Shown here: in pieces, positions 31,636 to 40,680 of the stretch
How positions within the stretch are numbered: the stretch's first letter is position 1
Layout of the letters: each line of letters opens with the position of its first letter
Assembly: GCA_003513495.1 (NCBI GenBank)
Contig: DOPM01000029.1
Coordinates: forward strand, 186,001-250,000
Direction of reading: 5' to 3'
From: Desulfosporosinus sp.
GTDB lineage: Bacteria; Bacillota; Desulfitobacteriia; Desulfitobacteriales; Desulfitobacteriaceae
DNA length: 64,000 nucleotides
Program-made: the position numbers and the translations under genes
Notes under the pieces: model-generated
The model's input: only the letters and a program-made list of their open reading frames with translations
Databases searched by the model: none
Told to the model about the DNA's origin: nothing

Positions 31636-34146
31636 ATGGGTTTTTTAGATTTGTTCGATGATAATGCACGCGAAATTCGAAAATACAGAAAACGCGTTGC
31701 AGTAATTAATAGCTTTGAACCGACAATCCAAGCCTTGAGCGATGACGAATTGCGTGGTAAGACTGATGAATTCCGAGGGCGCTTAGAGCGAGGAGAGAGT
31801 TTGGATAGCCTGTTACCAGAGGCCTTTGCCGTTGTCCGAGAGGCTGGTCGAAGGGTGATTGAACAACGACATTATGATGTACAGTTAATTGGGGGAATGG
31901 TACTCCATGACGGCCGGATTGCTGAGATGCGGACAGGGGAAGGAAAAACCCTTGTGGCTACTCTGCCGGCCTATTTGAATGCTTTAACTGGAAAAGGAGT
32001 TCATGTAATTACTGTCAATGATTACTTAGCTCGGCGTGACAGTGAATGGATGGGACGGATTCACCAGTTCCTTGGTTTATCAGTTGGCTTGATTGTTCAT
32101 GGCTTAAACTATGAGGAGCGCCGAAGCAGTTATGCAGCAGATATTACCTATGGTACGAATAATGAATTCGGATTTGACTATCTCAGGGATAATATGGTTA
32201 CTAGGCCTGAAGCTTTAGTTCAACGTTCACTAAACTATGCTATTGTGGACGAAGTAGACTCGATCCTCGTCGACGAAGCACGAACACCACTGATTATCTC
32301 TGGTGAAGCGGACAAGCCAACAGAGTTATATTTTAGGGTAGCTATGATTATTCCACGCCTGAAACCTGAAGAAGATTTTAAAGTTATTGAAAAAGAGCGC
32401 GTCGTCACCCTTACGGAAAAAGGTGTTAGCCGAGTAGAGAGCATGTTAGGAGTCGACAACCTTTATGAAGATATTCATACTGAGTTAGCACATCATGTGA
32501 ATCAAGCCCTGAAAGCCCAAACTCTCTTCAAACGAGATCGGGACTACGTAGTTAAAGACGGAGAAGTAATCATTGTTGACGAGTTCACCGGACGTCTGAT
32601 GTTTGGACGCCGCTACAGTGAAGGATTACACCAAGCCATTGAAGCCAAAGAGGGCGTAAAGATTGAAAAAGAATCCCAAACACTAGCCACCATCACCTTC
32701 CAAAACTACTTTAGAATGTATGAAAAACTCTCGGGTATGACCGGAACAGCTATGACGGAGGAACCGGAATTTCGTAAAATTTACAAATTGGATGTTGTAG
32801 AAATTCCAACGAACAAACCTTTGTTGCGTAAGGACGAACCAGATGTTATTTATCGGACCGAGGAAGGCAAGTTCTTAGCGGTTGTCGAGAGCGTTATTGA
32901 ACGGCATACCAAGGGACAACCACTTCTAGTAGGAACCGTCTCTGTTGAAAAATCTGAGCACTTAAGCAGCATGTTAGAAAGGCGAGGAGTTCCGCACCAA
33001 GTCCTAAATGCTAAATTCCATGAAAAAGAGGCTCAAATCGTGGCTCAAGCTGGTCAGCAGAGTATGGTTACGATTGCCACAAACATGGCAGGTCGTGGAA
33101 CGGATATTATCCTAGGTGAAGGTGTAGCAGCACTAGGTGGTTTGCATATTATCGGTACAGAACGACATGAATCCAGGCGAATTGATAACCAATTGCGTGG
33201 TCGGGCAGGGCGTCAAGGTGACCCTGGATCAACTCAGTTCTTTATTTCGTTAGAAGATGACTTGATGCGCCTATTTGGAGCGGATAATATTATGGGCATC
33301 ATGGACAAATTAGGAATGGATGACTCCATACCTATTACATCTAAAATGATCTCTCGCTCAATTGAAACAGCTCAACGTCGTGTTGAGAACCGCAACTTTG
33401 ATATTCGTAAACACGTTCTTGATTATGATGATGTCATGAATCAGCAACGTGAGGTGATTTATGGCCAGCGTCGTGCCGTGCTCATGGGAGAAAACCTCCA
33501 TGACAATATCATGGACATGTTGGAAAAAGCAGTTACTAACAGTATCGCTATGTTTAGTGGAGAAAGCAAATTCCCAGAAGAGTGGGATTTGACTAGCTTA
33601 GCGGATTATGTAGAAGGCTTTTTTCTGCCTGGAATCCATTTGTCACCCGAAGAATTAGCAGATCTTTCGGCTGAAGAAATTGAAGAAATGCTGATTGATA
33701 AAGCAAAAGAGCTTTACAAGAGCCGCGAGGAGTTATTTGGGGCTGATCTAATGCGAGAAATTGAGCGCGCAGTAATGCTTCAAGTTGTCGATAGCAAATG
33801 GATGGATCATCTTGACGCGATGGATATGTTGCGCGAAGGAATTGGCTTACGTGCCTACGGGCAAAAAAATCCCCTCGTAGAATATAAGCGTGAAGGGTAT
33901 GAAATGTTCCAAGCGATGATTGACTCTATTCAGGACGATATTATCCGATATGTCATGAGGGTTACACCTCAGGTTCGAGAAGAGGTTGCTGAGCAGCCTC
34001 GTAACGTAATGGAAAACCGCTATGAAGGAGAACCCAGTAAACCAATTCACACAGGGGACCAAATAGGACGAAATGATCTTTGCCCCTGTGGAAGTGGAAT
34101 GAAATATAAAAAATGCTGTGGGGCAAAGAACAAACAACGCTCATAA
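31636..34146 (+). CDS. secA: preprotein translocase ATPase SecA
   Basis: SecA drives proteins through SecYEG. The product is 836 residues: NBD1 with Walker A RTGEGKTL and the DEVDSILVDEARTPL region, the preprotein cross-linking domain, NBD2 with GRAGRQGDPG, the helical scaffold and wing, and a C-terminal zinc-binding SEC-C motif (CPCGSGMKYKKCC). I start at ATG 31636, preceded by AAAGGTGG; a longer frame from 31573 has no support. It is followed by prfB, the usual Firmicutes pair. Confidence 0.97.
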   Translation: MGFLDLFDDNAREIRKYRKRVAVINSFEPTIQALSDDELRGKTDEFRGRLERGESLDSLLPEAFAVVREAGRRVIEQRHYDVQLIGGMVLHDGRIAEMRTGEGKTLVATLPAYLNALTGKGVHVITVNDYLARRDSEWMGRIHQFLGLSVGLIVHGLNYEERRSSYAADITYGTNNEFGFDYLRDNMVTRPEALVQRSLNYAIVDEVDSILVDEARTPLIISGEADKPTELYFRVAMIIPRLKPEEDFKVIEKERVVTLTEKGVSRVESMLGVDNLYEDIHTELAHHVNQALKAQTLFKRDRDYVVKDGEVIIVDEFTGRLMFGRRYSEGLHQAIEAKEGVKIEKESQTLATITFQNYFRMYEKLSGMTGTAMTEEPEFRKIYKLDVVEIPTNKPLLRKDEPDVIYRTEEGKFLAVVESVIERHTKGQPLLVGTVSVEKSEHLSSMLERRGVPHQVLNAKFHEKEAQIVAQAGQQSMVTIATNMAGRGTDIILGEGVAALGGLHIIGTERHESRRIDNQLRGRAGRQGDPGSTQFFISLEDDLMRLFGADNIMGIMDKLGMDDSIPITSKMISRSIETAQRRVENRNFDIRKHVLDYDDVMNQQREVIYGQRRAVLMGENLHDNIMDMLEKAVTNSIAMFSGESKFPEEWDLTSLADYVEGFFLPGIHLSPEELADLSAEEIEEMLIDKAKELYKSREELFGADLMREIERAVMLQVVDSKWMDHLDAMDMLREGIGLRAYGQKNPLVEYKREGYEMFQAMIDSIQDDIIRYVMRVTPQVREEVAEQPRNVMENRYEGEPSKPIHTGDQIGRNDLCPCGSGMKYKKCCGAKNKQRS

Positions 34147-34224
34147 GTCAAATAGACGGAGTTTAGAAGAGTAAGGGCTTTGTAATAAAGAAAGCAGAAT
34201 GTATTTGGAAAGGGTGAAAAATAA

Positions 34225-35332
34225 ATGCTTTCTGATTGGAAAAAGGAACTAGAAACATTAGCATTGTCTTTGGCAGATTTGAGGGTTTCTCTTTGACGTC
34301 GCTAAGCGCATTGATAAGATTAGTGCCTTAGAAACCGAGTTTCATAGACCGGATTTATGGGATGACCCGGTCAATGCTCAAAAAATCATGCAGGAGCTTT
34401 CCTTGCATCAAGGTAAAGTGAAAATGTATGAAGAGTTAGAGCAGGAACTTGAGGAGACGGCGACTCTATGGCAATTAGCTATAGAGGAAGACGATGTGAG
34501 CCTAGAACCTGAGATAGAACAAGGAGTAAAGGCCCTTTATCAAAAGTTTGAAAGCTTGGAACTGGAGTTACTGCTTTCCGGGCAGTACGATCGAAACAAT
34601 GCCATCATGACCCTTCATGCAGGAGCAGGGGGGACAGAAGCACAAGACTGGGTACAGATGCTCTATCGACTCTACATTCGATGGGGAGAACGTCATGGAT
34701 ATAAAGTAGAAACCTTAGACTTTTTACATGGTGAAGAAGCAGGCATTAAAAGCGCAACCCTGTCCTTTACCGGAGAAAACGCCTACGGATATGCAAAGTC
34801 CGAAAAAGGAGTGCATCGATTAGTTCGGATTTCTCCCTTTGATGCATCAGGACGACGACATACATCCTTCGCATCCGTCGATGTTATTCCGGAAGTGGCT
34901 GAGGATAACGAGGAGATACCCATTGATAGTGAAGATTTAAGAATAGATACCTATCGCTCCGGTGGAGCTGGAGGACAACACGTTAACAAAACAGATTCTG
35001 CAATTCGGATCACACACTTGCCTTCAGGAATCGTAGTGCAGTGCCAGAGTGAACGCTCCCAGACCCAAAACAAAGTCGCGGCCATGCGCGTTTTACAGGC
35101 TAAGCTCCTAGAGCTTAAACGTAAAGAGCAAGAAGCTGAGATTTCCGAAATTCGAGGGGAGCAGCAGGAAATTGCCTGGGGGAGCCAGATTCGTTCTTAT
35201 GTATTCCACCCTTATAGTTTAGTCAAAGACCATCGTACCAATGTGGAAACTGGGAATGTCTCAGCAGTAATGGATGGAGAGATTGATGACTTCATTGCTG
35301 CGTTTCTTCAGAAGACTAAAACGGTACAGTGA
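34225..35332 (+). CDS. prfB: peptide chain release factor 2 with programmed +1 frameshift
   Basis: RF2 ends translation at UGA and UAA. The first frame starts at ATG 34225, runs 23 codons and meets an in-frame TGA at 34294-34296 in the context AGGGTTTCTCTTTGAC. Shifting +1 at CTT continues from GAC (34295) to the stop at 35332, giving about 368 residues, normal for RF2. The AGGG before the slip site acts as the stimulatory internal Shine-Dalgarno. The stop-recognition tripeptide SPF (RISPFDASGRRHTSF) and the catalytic GGQ (GGAGGQHVNK) are present. This is autoregulation, not a broken gene. Confidence 0.97.
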
Positions 35333-35398
35333 ACTGGCGACTTATTAAACAGCCGAAGTAACGGTAAGAAGTTTTAGATGTACAAAGGAGGATATCGC

Positions 35399-36229
35399 GT
35401 GACTACAATTGAACTAAAGCGAGTGGCAAATGTTATTCGTCAAGACATTATATCCATGCTTGTTTCCGCTAAATCAGGGCATCCCGGTGGAAGCTTATCC
35501 GCAGCTGATATCGTAACAACCTTATTCTTCAACGAAATGCGAGTCAATCCCCAGGATCCGAAGTGGGCGGATCGGGACCGCTTTGTTCTTTCTAAAGGGC
35601 ATGCTGCCCCCGTCCTGTATGCCGCTTTGGCAGAGAAGGGATATTTCCCAAAAGAAGAGCTAAAAGGGCTCCGCCATACGGGCCATATGCTGCAGGGACA
35701 TCCAGACATGAAAAAGACACCCGGTGTGGACATGTCTACAGGTTCCTTAGGGCAAGGGCTATCGGCAGCCAATGGAATGGCTTTAGCAAGTAAGTTGGAT
35801 GGCAAAGATTATCGCGTATTTGCCTTACTGGGCGATGGTGAAATGGCGGAAGGACAAATCTGGGAAGCAGCTATGGCTGCAGCTCATTACAAGCTCGATA
35901 ATCTTATAGCAATTTTAGATTATAATGGACTGCAAATAGATGGTAAGACTGACAGTGTTATGAGTTCCGCTCCCCTTGCTCAGAAATGGCAGGCATTTTG
36001 CTGGCATGTGATTGAAGTGGACGGGCACGATATTGATGCTTTGTTGGAAGCCTTTGCTGAAGCAAAAACTGTCAAAGGACGACCGACTATGATCATCGCG
36101 AAGACCGTGAAAGGTAAAGGGATTTCCTTCATGGAAGACCAAGCCGGTTGGCATGGGAATGCGCCTTCAGTTGAACAAGGCGAACAAGCCTTGAAAGAAT
36201 TACGAGAGGAGGCGGAAAACCTTGGCTGA
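35399..36229 (+). CDS. transketolase, N-terminal (TPP-binding) subunit
   Basis: The 276-residue subunit carries the thiamine diphosphate domain: KSGHPGGSLSAADI near the N-terminus, GSLGQGLSAANGMAL, and the GDGEMAEGQIWEA motif with the later asparagine for metal binding. With the next gene it makes a two-part transketolase of the pentose phosphate pathway, common in Clostridia and archaea. The GTG at 35399 follows AAAGGAGGA. It overlaps the second subunit by eight bases. Confidence 0.93.
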   Translation: MTTIELKRVANVIRQDIISMLVSAKSGHPGGSLSAADIVTTLFFNEMRVNPQDPKWADRDRFVLSKGHAAPVLYAALAEKGYFPKEELKGLRHTGHMLQGHPDMKKTPGVDMSTGSLGQGLSAANGMALASKLDGKDYRVFALLGDGEMAEGQIWEAAMAAAHYKLDNLIAILDYNGLQIDGKTDSVMSSAPLAQKWQAFCWHVIEVDGHDIDALLEAFAEAKTVKGRPTMIIAKTVKGKGISFMEDQAGWHGNAPSVEQGEQALKELREEAENLG

Positions 36230-37166
36230 TAAACAAGCGACACGTGAGGCATATGGCAAGGCTCTCTTAAGTTTAGGGGCTGAAAATCCTAATGTAGTAG
36301 TTTTAGATGCTGATTTATCAAAGTCGACCAAGACCGCTGATTTTGGTAAAAAATACCCCGAACGGTTCTTTAATATGGGGATTGCCGAGGCGAACCTACT
36401 TGGGACGGCTGCAGGACTAGCGGCAGCAGGCAAAATTCCATTCGCAAGTACCTTTGCAATTTTTGCAGTTGGACGGGCCTTTGAGCAAATTCGTAACTCC
36501 ATTGCTTATCCCAAGCTCAATGTAAAAATTGCAGCTACTCACTCAGGAATTTCTGTTGGAGAGGACGGCGGATCCCATCAGGCCATCGAAGATGTGGCAA
36601 TTATGCGTGCTGTTCCCAACATGGTTGTTTTAGTTCCCGCCGATGGGGAGGAAACACGCCAAGCAATCTTCGCCGCTGCTAACTATTATGGTCCAGTTTA
36701 CATTCGAATGGGTCGTCTGGATGTTCCATTGCTCTTCGGAGAGGATTACAGCTTTGAGATTGGAAAGGCAAACATCCTCAAAGAAGGAACAGATGTGGCT
36801 ATTATGGCTAATGGTCTTATGGTTTCTATGGCTATGGAAGCGGCTGATGATCTAGCAGCCGAAGGAATAAACGTGAGCGTAGTCAATGTGGCTTCTGTAA
36901 AGCCATTGGATGAAGAGACAATCGTAAGGATTGCAAAAGTCACGAAAGCGGTCGTTACCGCAGAGGAACACAACGTTATTGGCGGACTAGGAAGCGCAAT
37001 CGCGGAAGTTCTTGCCGAAAGACAGCCAACGCCTATGGTTCGCGTTGGTCTCAAAGATACCTTTGGAGAATCTGGGAAGCCCACTGAATTGCTTGAAAAA
37101 TATGGGTTAACCAAACTCGAATTAGTTAAAGCAGTTCATGAGGTCCTTGCTAAAAAACAAGGGTAA
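36222..37166 (+). CDS. transketolase, C-terminal subunit
   Basis: A 314-residue subunit with the pyrimidine-binding and C-terminal domains. FFNMGIAEANLLGTAAGLAAAGKIPF carries the catalytic-site glutamate, and HSGISVGEDGGSHQAIEDVA is typical. The TTG start lies within the end of the first subunit, preceded by GAGGAGGCGG. Split transketolases are normal in this lineage, so the split is not a frameshift. Confidence 0.93.
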   Translation: MADKQATREAYGKALLSLGAENPNVVVLDADLSKSTKTADFGKKYPERFFNMGIAEANLLGTAAGLAAAGKIPFASTFAIFAVGRAFEQIRNSIAYPKLNVKIAATHSGISVGEDGGSHQAIEDVAIMRAVPNMVVLVPADGEETRQAIFAAANYYGPVYIRMGRLDVPLLFGEDYSFEIGKANILKEGTDVAIMANGLMVSMAMEAADDLAAEGINVSVVNVASVKPLDEETIVRIAKVTKAVVTAEEHNVIGGLGSAIAEVLAERQPTPMVRVGLKDTFGESGKPTELLEKYGLTKLELVKAVHEVLAKKQG

Positions 37167-37188
37167 ATTACATCGAAGATTTTAAAAG

Positions 37189-37221
37189 AGACTAGCATCC
37201 TAAGTGGGTGCTGGTCTTTTT
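37189..37221 (+). terminator. terminator after transketolase
   Basis: A 12-bp stem with G-U pairs (37189-37200 with 37206-37217), then TTTTTAT. Confidence 0.85.
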
Positions 37222-37264
37222 ATACTGTCAGAAAGTACAAACTTTAGAGTCCTCTTTCACTCAT

Positions 37265-37322
37265 GTCATCCTGAGCGCAGCGAAGGATCTAGATCCTTCA
37301 GTCGTACCTCCTTCAGGATGAC
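37265..37322. repeat. palindromic intergenic repeat, GTCATCCTGAGCG family
   Basis: Arms match those of 31285-31338, with extra bases around the second arm. Confidence 0.85.
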
Positions 37323-37362
37323 ATAGCCCTTGAGTTGCTTTCATAGCAAAGACATGTAAAGT

Positions 37363-37387
37363 AAAAAGACGCGTAGCGTTTTTCTTA
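37363..37387 (+). repeat. GACGCGTAGCG hairpin repeat, copy 1
   Basis: ACGC-GTA-GCGT flanked by A and T runs, so it resembles a tiny terminator. An identical core is at 42095-42118. Confidence 0.7.
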
Positions 37388-37610
37388 ATGCCTCCGGAAA
37401 GTGTTTTCCATGATTAAGATAATCCGCCTCACAGTAGTGAGTATAAAATATGACAGAACCAAGCAAAACATACGATTGTTTAGATATATAGACAGGAAAT
37501 CCACGGCTAGTGTCGAATAAAACATTAGTTATGCTTCAGAAATAATATAACAACTAGTTATACTTTGTGCTTAACAAAAGGGCGTGGCTACGAAAATCAA
37601 GGAGGACAGT

Positions 37611-38297
37611 ATGATTCAATTGACAAACGTGTCCAAGATTTATCCGAATGGTGCCAGAGCCCTTGTCGATGTCAATTTGAAAATTGGCAAAGGGGATTTT
37701 GTTTTTCTGGTCGGGCCTAGTGGAGCAGGTAAATCGACATTAATTAAATTATTATATCGAGAAGAAAAACCGACACGTGGACAGGTACAAATCAATAGTA
37801 GAAATCTAGTGCGGATGAGAGAGCGGGAAGTACCCTATTTAAGAAGAAGCATTGGAGTTATTTTTCAAGACTTCAAGTTGCTGCCAAATAAAACGGTTTT
37901 TGAAAACGTAGCCTTTGCCCTAGAAGTCATTGGAGTGGCTAAGCGTGAGGTCAGAATCCGTACACTGGCGACCATAGATCTTGTTGGACTTAAAGCCAAA
38001 GAAAATGCCTATCCCCATGAACTATCTGGCGGTGAACAACAACGGGTCTGCGTAGCCAGAGCGATTATCAATAATCCGGCTTTGTTAGTAGCAGATGAAC
38101 CCACCGGGAATCTTGACCCGGAAACTGCATGGGATATTATGGACTTACTGTACAATATCAACAAGCGGGGAACAACTATCGTTATGGCTACTCATGCCAA
38201 GGCGATTGTTAATAAAATGCAAAAAAGAGTCATTGCTATTGAGAATGGCCGAGTTGCCCGGGACGAAGAAAAAGGAGGTTACGGCTATGATGCTTGA
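37611..38297 (+). CDS. ftsE: cell division ATP-binding protein FtsE
   Basis: FtsE is the ATPase of the FtsEX complex that activates peptidoglycan hydrolases at the septum or side wall. The 228-residue protein has Walker A GPSGAGKST, the signature LSGGEQQRVCVARAI and Walker B LLVADEPTGNLDPE. ATG 37611 follows AGGAGGAC; a longer frame from 37584 lacks support. It overlaps ftsX by 11 bases. Confidence 0.96.
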   Translation: MIQLTNVSKIYPNGARALVDVNLKIGKGDFVFLVGPSGAGKSTLIKLLYREEKPTRGQVQINSRNLVRMREREVPYLRRSIGVIFQDFKLLPNKTVFENVAFALEVIGVAKREVRIRTLATIDLVGLKAKENAYPHELSGGEQQRVCVARAIINNPALLVADEPTGNLDPETAWDIMDLLYNINKRGTTIVMATHAKAIVNKMQKRVIAIENGRVARDEEKGGYGYDA

Positions 38298-39177
38298 TTC
38301 CTCCGGTTATATTCTTCGTGAAACAATAAACTCAATGAGACGTAATCCTTGGCTTAGTATTGCCTCTGTCATTACGGTTATGGTCTCCCTAGTCATCTTA
38401 GGTTACTCAGTTTTTTTCTTAGCCAACGCCTCTAACATGGCAAAATCCTTTGAATCTGAGCTGGAGATTGCAACATTTGTGCAAATCAGCGCAACCCCAG
38501 AAGAAGTACAAGCCTTAAAAATTCAGATCGAGCAAATGCAGGGAGTAGACTCAGTGACCTTGGTAACCAAGGAACAAGCCCTCGAGGATTTTGGTAAAAC
38601 AATGGGAGGAGAGCAAAAAAATATACTGGCTGATCTGGGGGGGACTAACCCTTTTCCAGATAAATTAACGGTCAAAGCGATAGATCCACAGAACGTCATA
38701 GCTTTAGCTAAATCCGTTGGGGCTCTTCCGGGAGTAGATAAAGTTCGTTATGGACAAGGATTTGTGGATCAACTTCTAAAGTTTACCCAATGGTTGAGAT
38801 GGATTGGCTTTGGCGTTGTTGCTGCCTTCGGAGTTGCAGCGATTGTACTTATTTCCATTAATGTCAAGATGAACGTCTTTTCTCGCAGGCGGGAAATTCA
38901 AATTATGAAATTAGTTGGTGCAAGTAATAGTTTTATTCGTTGGCCTTTTCTCATTGAGGGAATGGCTTTAGGTCTTGTCGGAGGAGCATTAGCAGCACTC
39001 ATTGTTGGATTGGGTTATAATTCCTTAACTATGTACGTTCAATCATCGTTAACGTTCTTACCTGTTGTTCAAAATGAATTCCTCTTTCGTCAGGTCTCAG
39101 TAGGTCTATTACTAGCTGGCATGGCGATGGGTGCTTTAGGCAGCGGATTTTCTTTGCAGAAATTTCTTCGGACTTAG
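38287..39177 (+). CDS. ftsX: cell division protein FtsX
   Basis: FtsX is the four-helix membrane partner of FtsE. The product is 296 residues. Helix 1 lies at about 22-44, an extracellular domain at about 45-165, and helices 2-4 towards the C-terminus. RRREIQIMKLVGASNSFIRWPF is the typical cytoplasmic loop. ATG 38287 is preceded by AAAGGAGGT; a frame opening at 38095 lies inside ftsE and is not the gene. The extracellular loop would bind the EnvC-like protein encoded next. Confidence 0.96.
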   Translation: MMLDSSGYILRETINSMRRNPWLSIASVITVMVSLVILGYSVFFLANASNMAKSFESELEIATFVQISATPEEVQALKIQIEQMQGVDSVTLVTKEQALEDFGKTMGGEQKNILADLGGTNPFPDKLTVKAIDPQNVIALAKSVGALPGVDKVRYGQGFVDQLLKFTQWLRWIGFGVVAAFGVAAIVLISINVKMNVFSRRREIQIMKLVGASNSFIRWPFLIEGMALGLVGGALAALIVGLGYNSLTMYVQSSLTFLPVVQNEFLFRQVSVGLLLAGMAMGALGSGFSLQKFLRT

Positions 39178-39200
39178 GGAACTGTATGTAAGTTGAGAGA

Positions 39201-39226
39201 GTTCTTGGCCTACCCAGGTTAGGGAC
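39201..39226 (+). terminator. hairpin after ftsX
   Basis: An 11-bp stem with several G-U pairs and a 4-nt loop. There is no T run, so its strength as a terminator is doubtful. Confidence 0.35.
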
Positions 39227-39329
39227 GGTTCTCAGCCTGCATCCTACGCTGGTTTAGTTTTTGAGTAACCTACATACACTTTGTGTTTAAAAGGATAAGA
39301 CATATTTCTTTAAAGGACGGTGGAACCTT

Positions 39330-40481
39330 TTGTTCGGGAAGAAAGTCATATCAACTCTTGTCGTTAGTCTCCTCTTGCTTAGCACGTCGGCGTTGCCTTC
39401 CCGGGCTGATCAACTAGGAGATAGCCTACAGCAGCAGAAAGAGATTCAAAATCAAAAAGATCAGGCTCGCGGAAAGCTGAACAAGCTAACTTATACTACT
39501 GATACCATGAAGGCTAAACTAAATCAATTAGAAACTCAAATTGCCACAGCCCAAACGATTTTGGATCAAAAGAAGGTCGCCTTTGTACAAGCACAGAACC
39601 AAGTGACCTTAGCCCAAAAAGAACTGGAGCAAAAGGAAGAGGAACTTAATGATCGTCGATTAGCCCTAGGAAAAAGAGCAAGAGGAATTTATGAAAGTGG
39701 ACAGGTTAGTCATTTAGAACTGCTCTTCCAGTCTTCAGACCTCAGCGATTTCATTACTCGAATGGAGTACTTTTCAAAATTAGTAGACAATGATCGCCAG
39801 TTGCTAGCGGATATTGAATCTCAAAAAGAACAGATAACCAGAAAAAAGGGTGAATTGCAGGTCAAAAGGGACCAAGCTGCAGAGATTAAAGCACAAGCTG
39901 CTTCAGTCAGCGCGGATCTAGATAAAAAGAAATCAGAACAGCGTGTAGCCTTAGATCAGAATCTAAAGGCCCAGAAAGCTGCTTTTGATGAGGTTGATCG
40001 ACTGGAAGCTGAGTCGAAAGCTCTGACGGAGAAAATTCGTAAATTGCAGGCTGCACAGTCAGGAAAAGGAACAAAGGCTGGAAATGGTACGGTTTCCACA
40101 TGGCCTGTCCCTGGTTATTATTCGATTAGCAGTCCCTTTGGCTGGCGGACTCATCCTATTACGAAAAAACGGAGTATGCACACAGGAACGGATGTTGTTG
40201 CTCCAACAGGAACGAAACTTCATGCCGCTGGGGCAGGAGTTGTCATTATGGCAGGTTGGAATACTGCCTATGGTAATATGACGATTATCGACCATGGTAG
40301 TGGGATATCGACGCTCTACGGACATCAGTCCCGTTTAGATGTCAGCGAAGGGCAAGCCGTAAACGCCAATCAAGTGATTGGAGCGGTCGGCTCAACCGGG
40401 TGGAGTACAGGAGCCCACTTGCATTTTGAAGTTCGGGTGGGTGGAAACCCTACAGACCCTATACAGTATTTCCCAAACTAA
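39330..40481 (+). CDS. EnvC/PcsB-like M23 peptidase with coiled coil
   Basis: A 383-residue secreted protein. A signal peptide (about 1-26, ending SRAD) precedes a long coiled coil (about 30-240, rich in Q, K, E and A) and a complete LytM/M23 domain (about 258-380) with HTGTD and HLHFEV, so all zinc and catalytic histidines are present. This is the architecture of EnvC and of FtsEX-controlled hydrolases. Its position directly after ftsEX supports control by that complex (inference). The start is TTG. Confidence 0.9.
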   Translation: MFGKKVISTLVVSLLLLSTSALPSRADQLGDSLQQQKEIQNQKDQARGKLNKLTYTTDTMKAKLNQLETQIATAQTILDQKKVAFVQAQNQVTLAQKELEQKEEELNDRRLALGKRARGIYESGQVSHLELLFQSSDLSDFITRMEYFSKLVDNDRQLLADIESQKEQITRKKGELQVKRDQAAEIKAQAASVSADLDKKKSEQRVALDQNLKAQKAAFDEVDRLEAESKALTEKIRKLQAAQSGKGTKAGNGTVSTWPVPGYYSISSPFGWRTHPITKKRSMHTGTDVVAPTGTKLHAAGAGVVIMAGWNTAYGNMTIIDHGSGISTLYGHQSRLDVSEGQAVNANQVIGAVGSTGWSTGAHLHFEVRVGGNPTDPIQYFPN

Positions 40482-40570
40482 TGGATAAGCAGTATTTCTA
40501 GACGAGGATAAGCATATAATAGAGCAAGTCTAAAGAAAACTAGGTTCGACACTTGGCCGTCATTGTACCT

Positions 40571-40595
40571 TAATCTCGAACGTCCTGTTTGAGTC
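40571..40595 (+). repeat. hairpin repeat CTCGAAC-GTCCT-GTTTGAG, copy 2
   Basis: Related to 29742-29766, with one G-U pair in the stem. Confidence 0.65.
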
Positions 40596-40680
40596 GTGCG
40601 TGCGGTAGGTCGCCTAGTTGAACTTTTCTTTATAAAGCTGTATTCTCTGGCTAGTGCAAGAAAGGGAAGGGGTTTATGGA

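Larger units (their letters stand above)
37222..37610 (+). other. gene-free spacer with repeats before ftsE
   Basis: About 390 bases with no gene. It contains the palindromic repeat at 37265-37322 and the GACGCGTAGCG hairpin repeat at 37363-37387, then AT-rich leader. Confidence 0.7.

Noticed and set aside
34225..34296. prfB as a pseudogene because of an in-frame TGA
   Set aside because: The context is the known programmed frameshift site, and the joined product has normal RF2 length with SPF and GGQ motifs.
35399..37166. Transketolase broken by a frameshift
   Set aside because: Two-subunit transketolases are normal in Clostridia. Each half has its own start and ribosome binding site, with an eight-base overlap.
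39313..39326. T-box antiterminator (GGTGGAACC) before the EnvC-like gene
   Set aside because: The motif touches the start codon, and no specifier stem or terminator is present.
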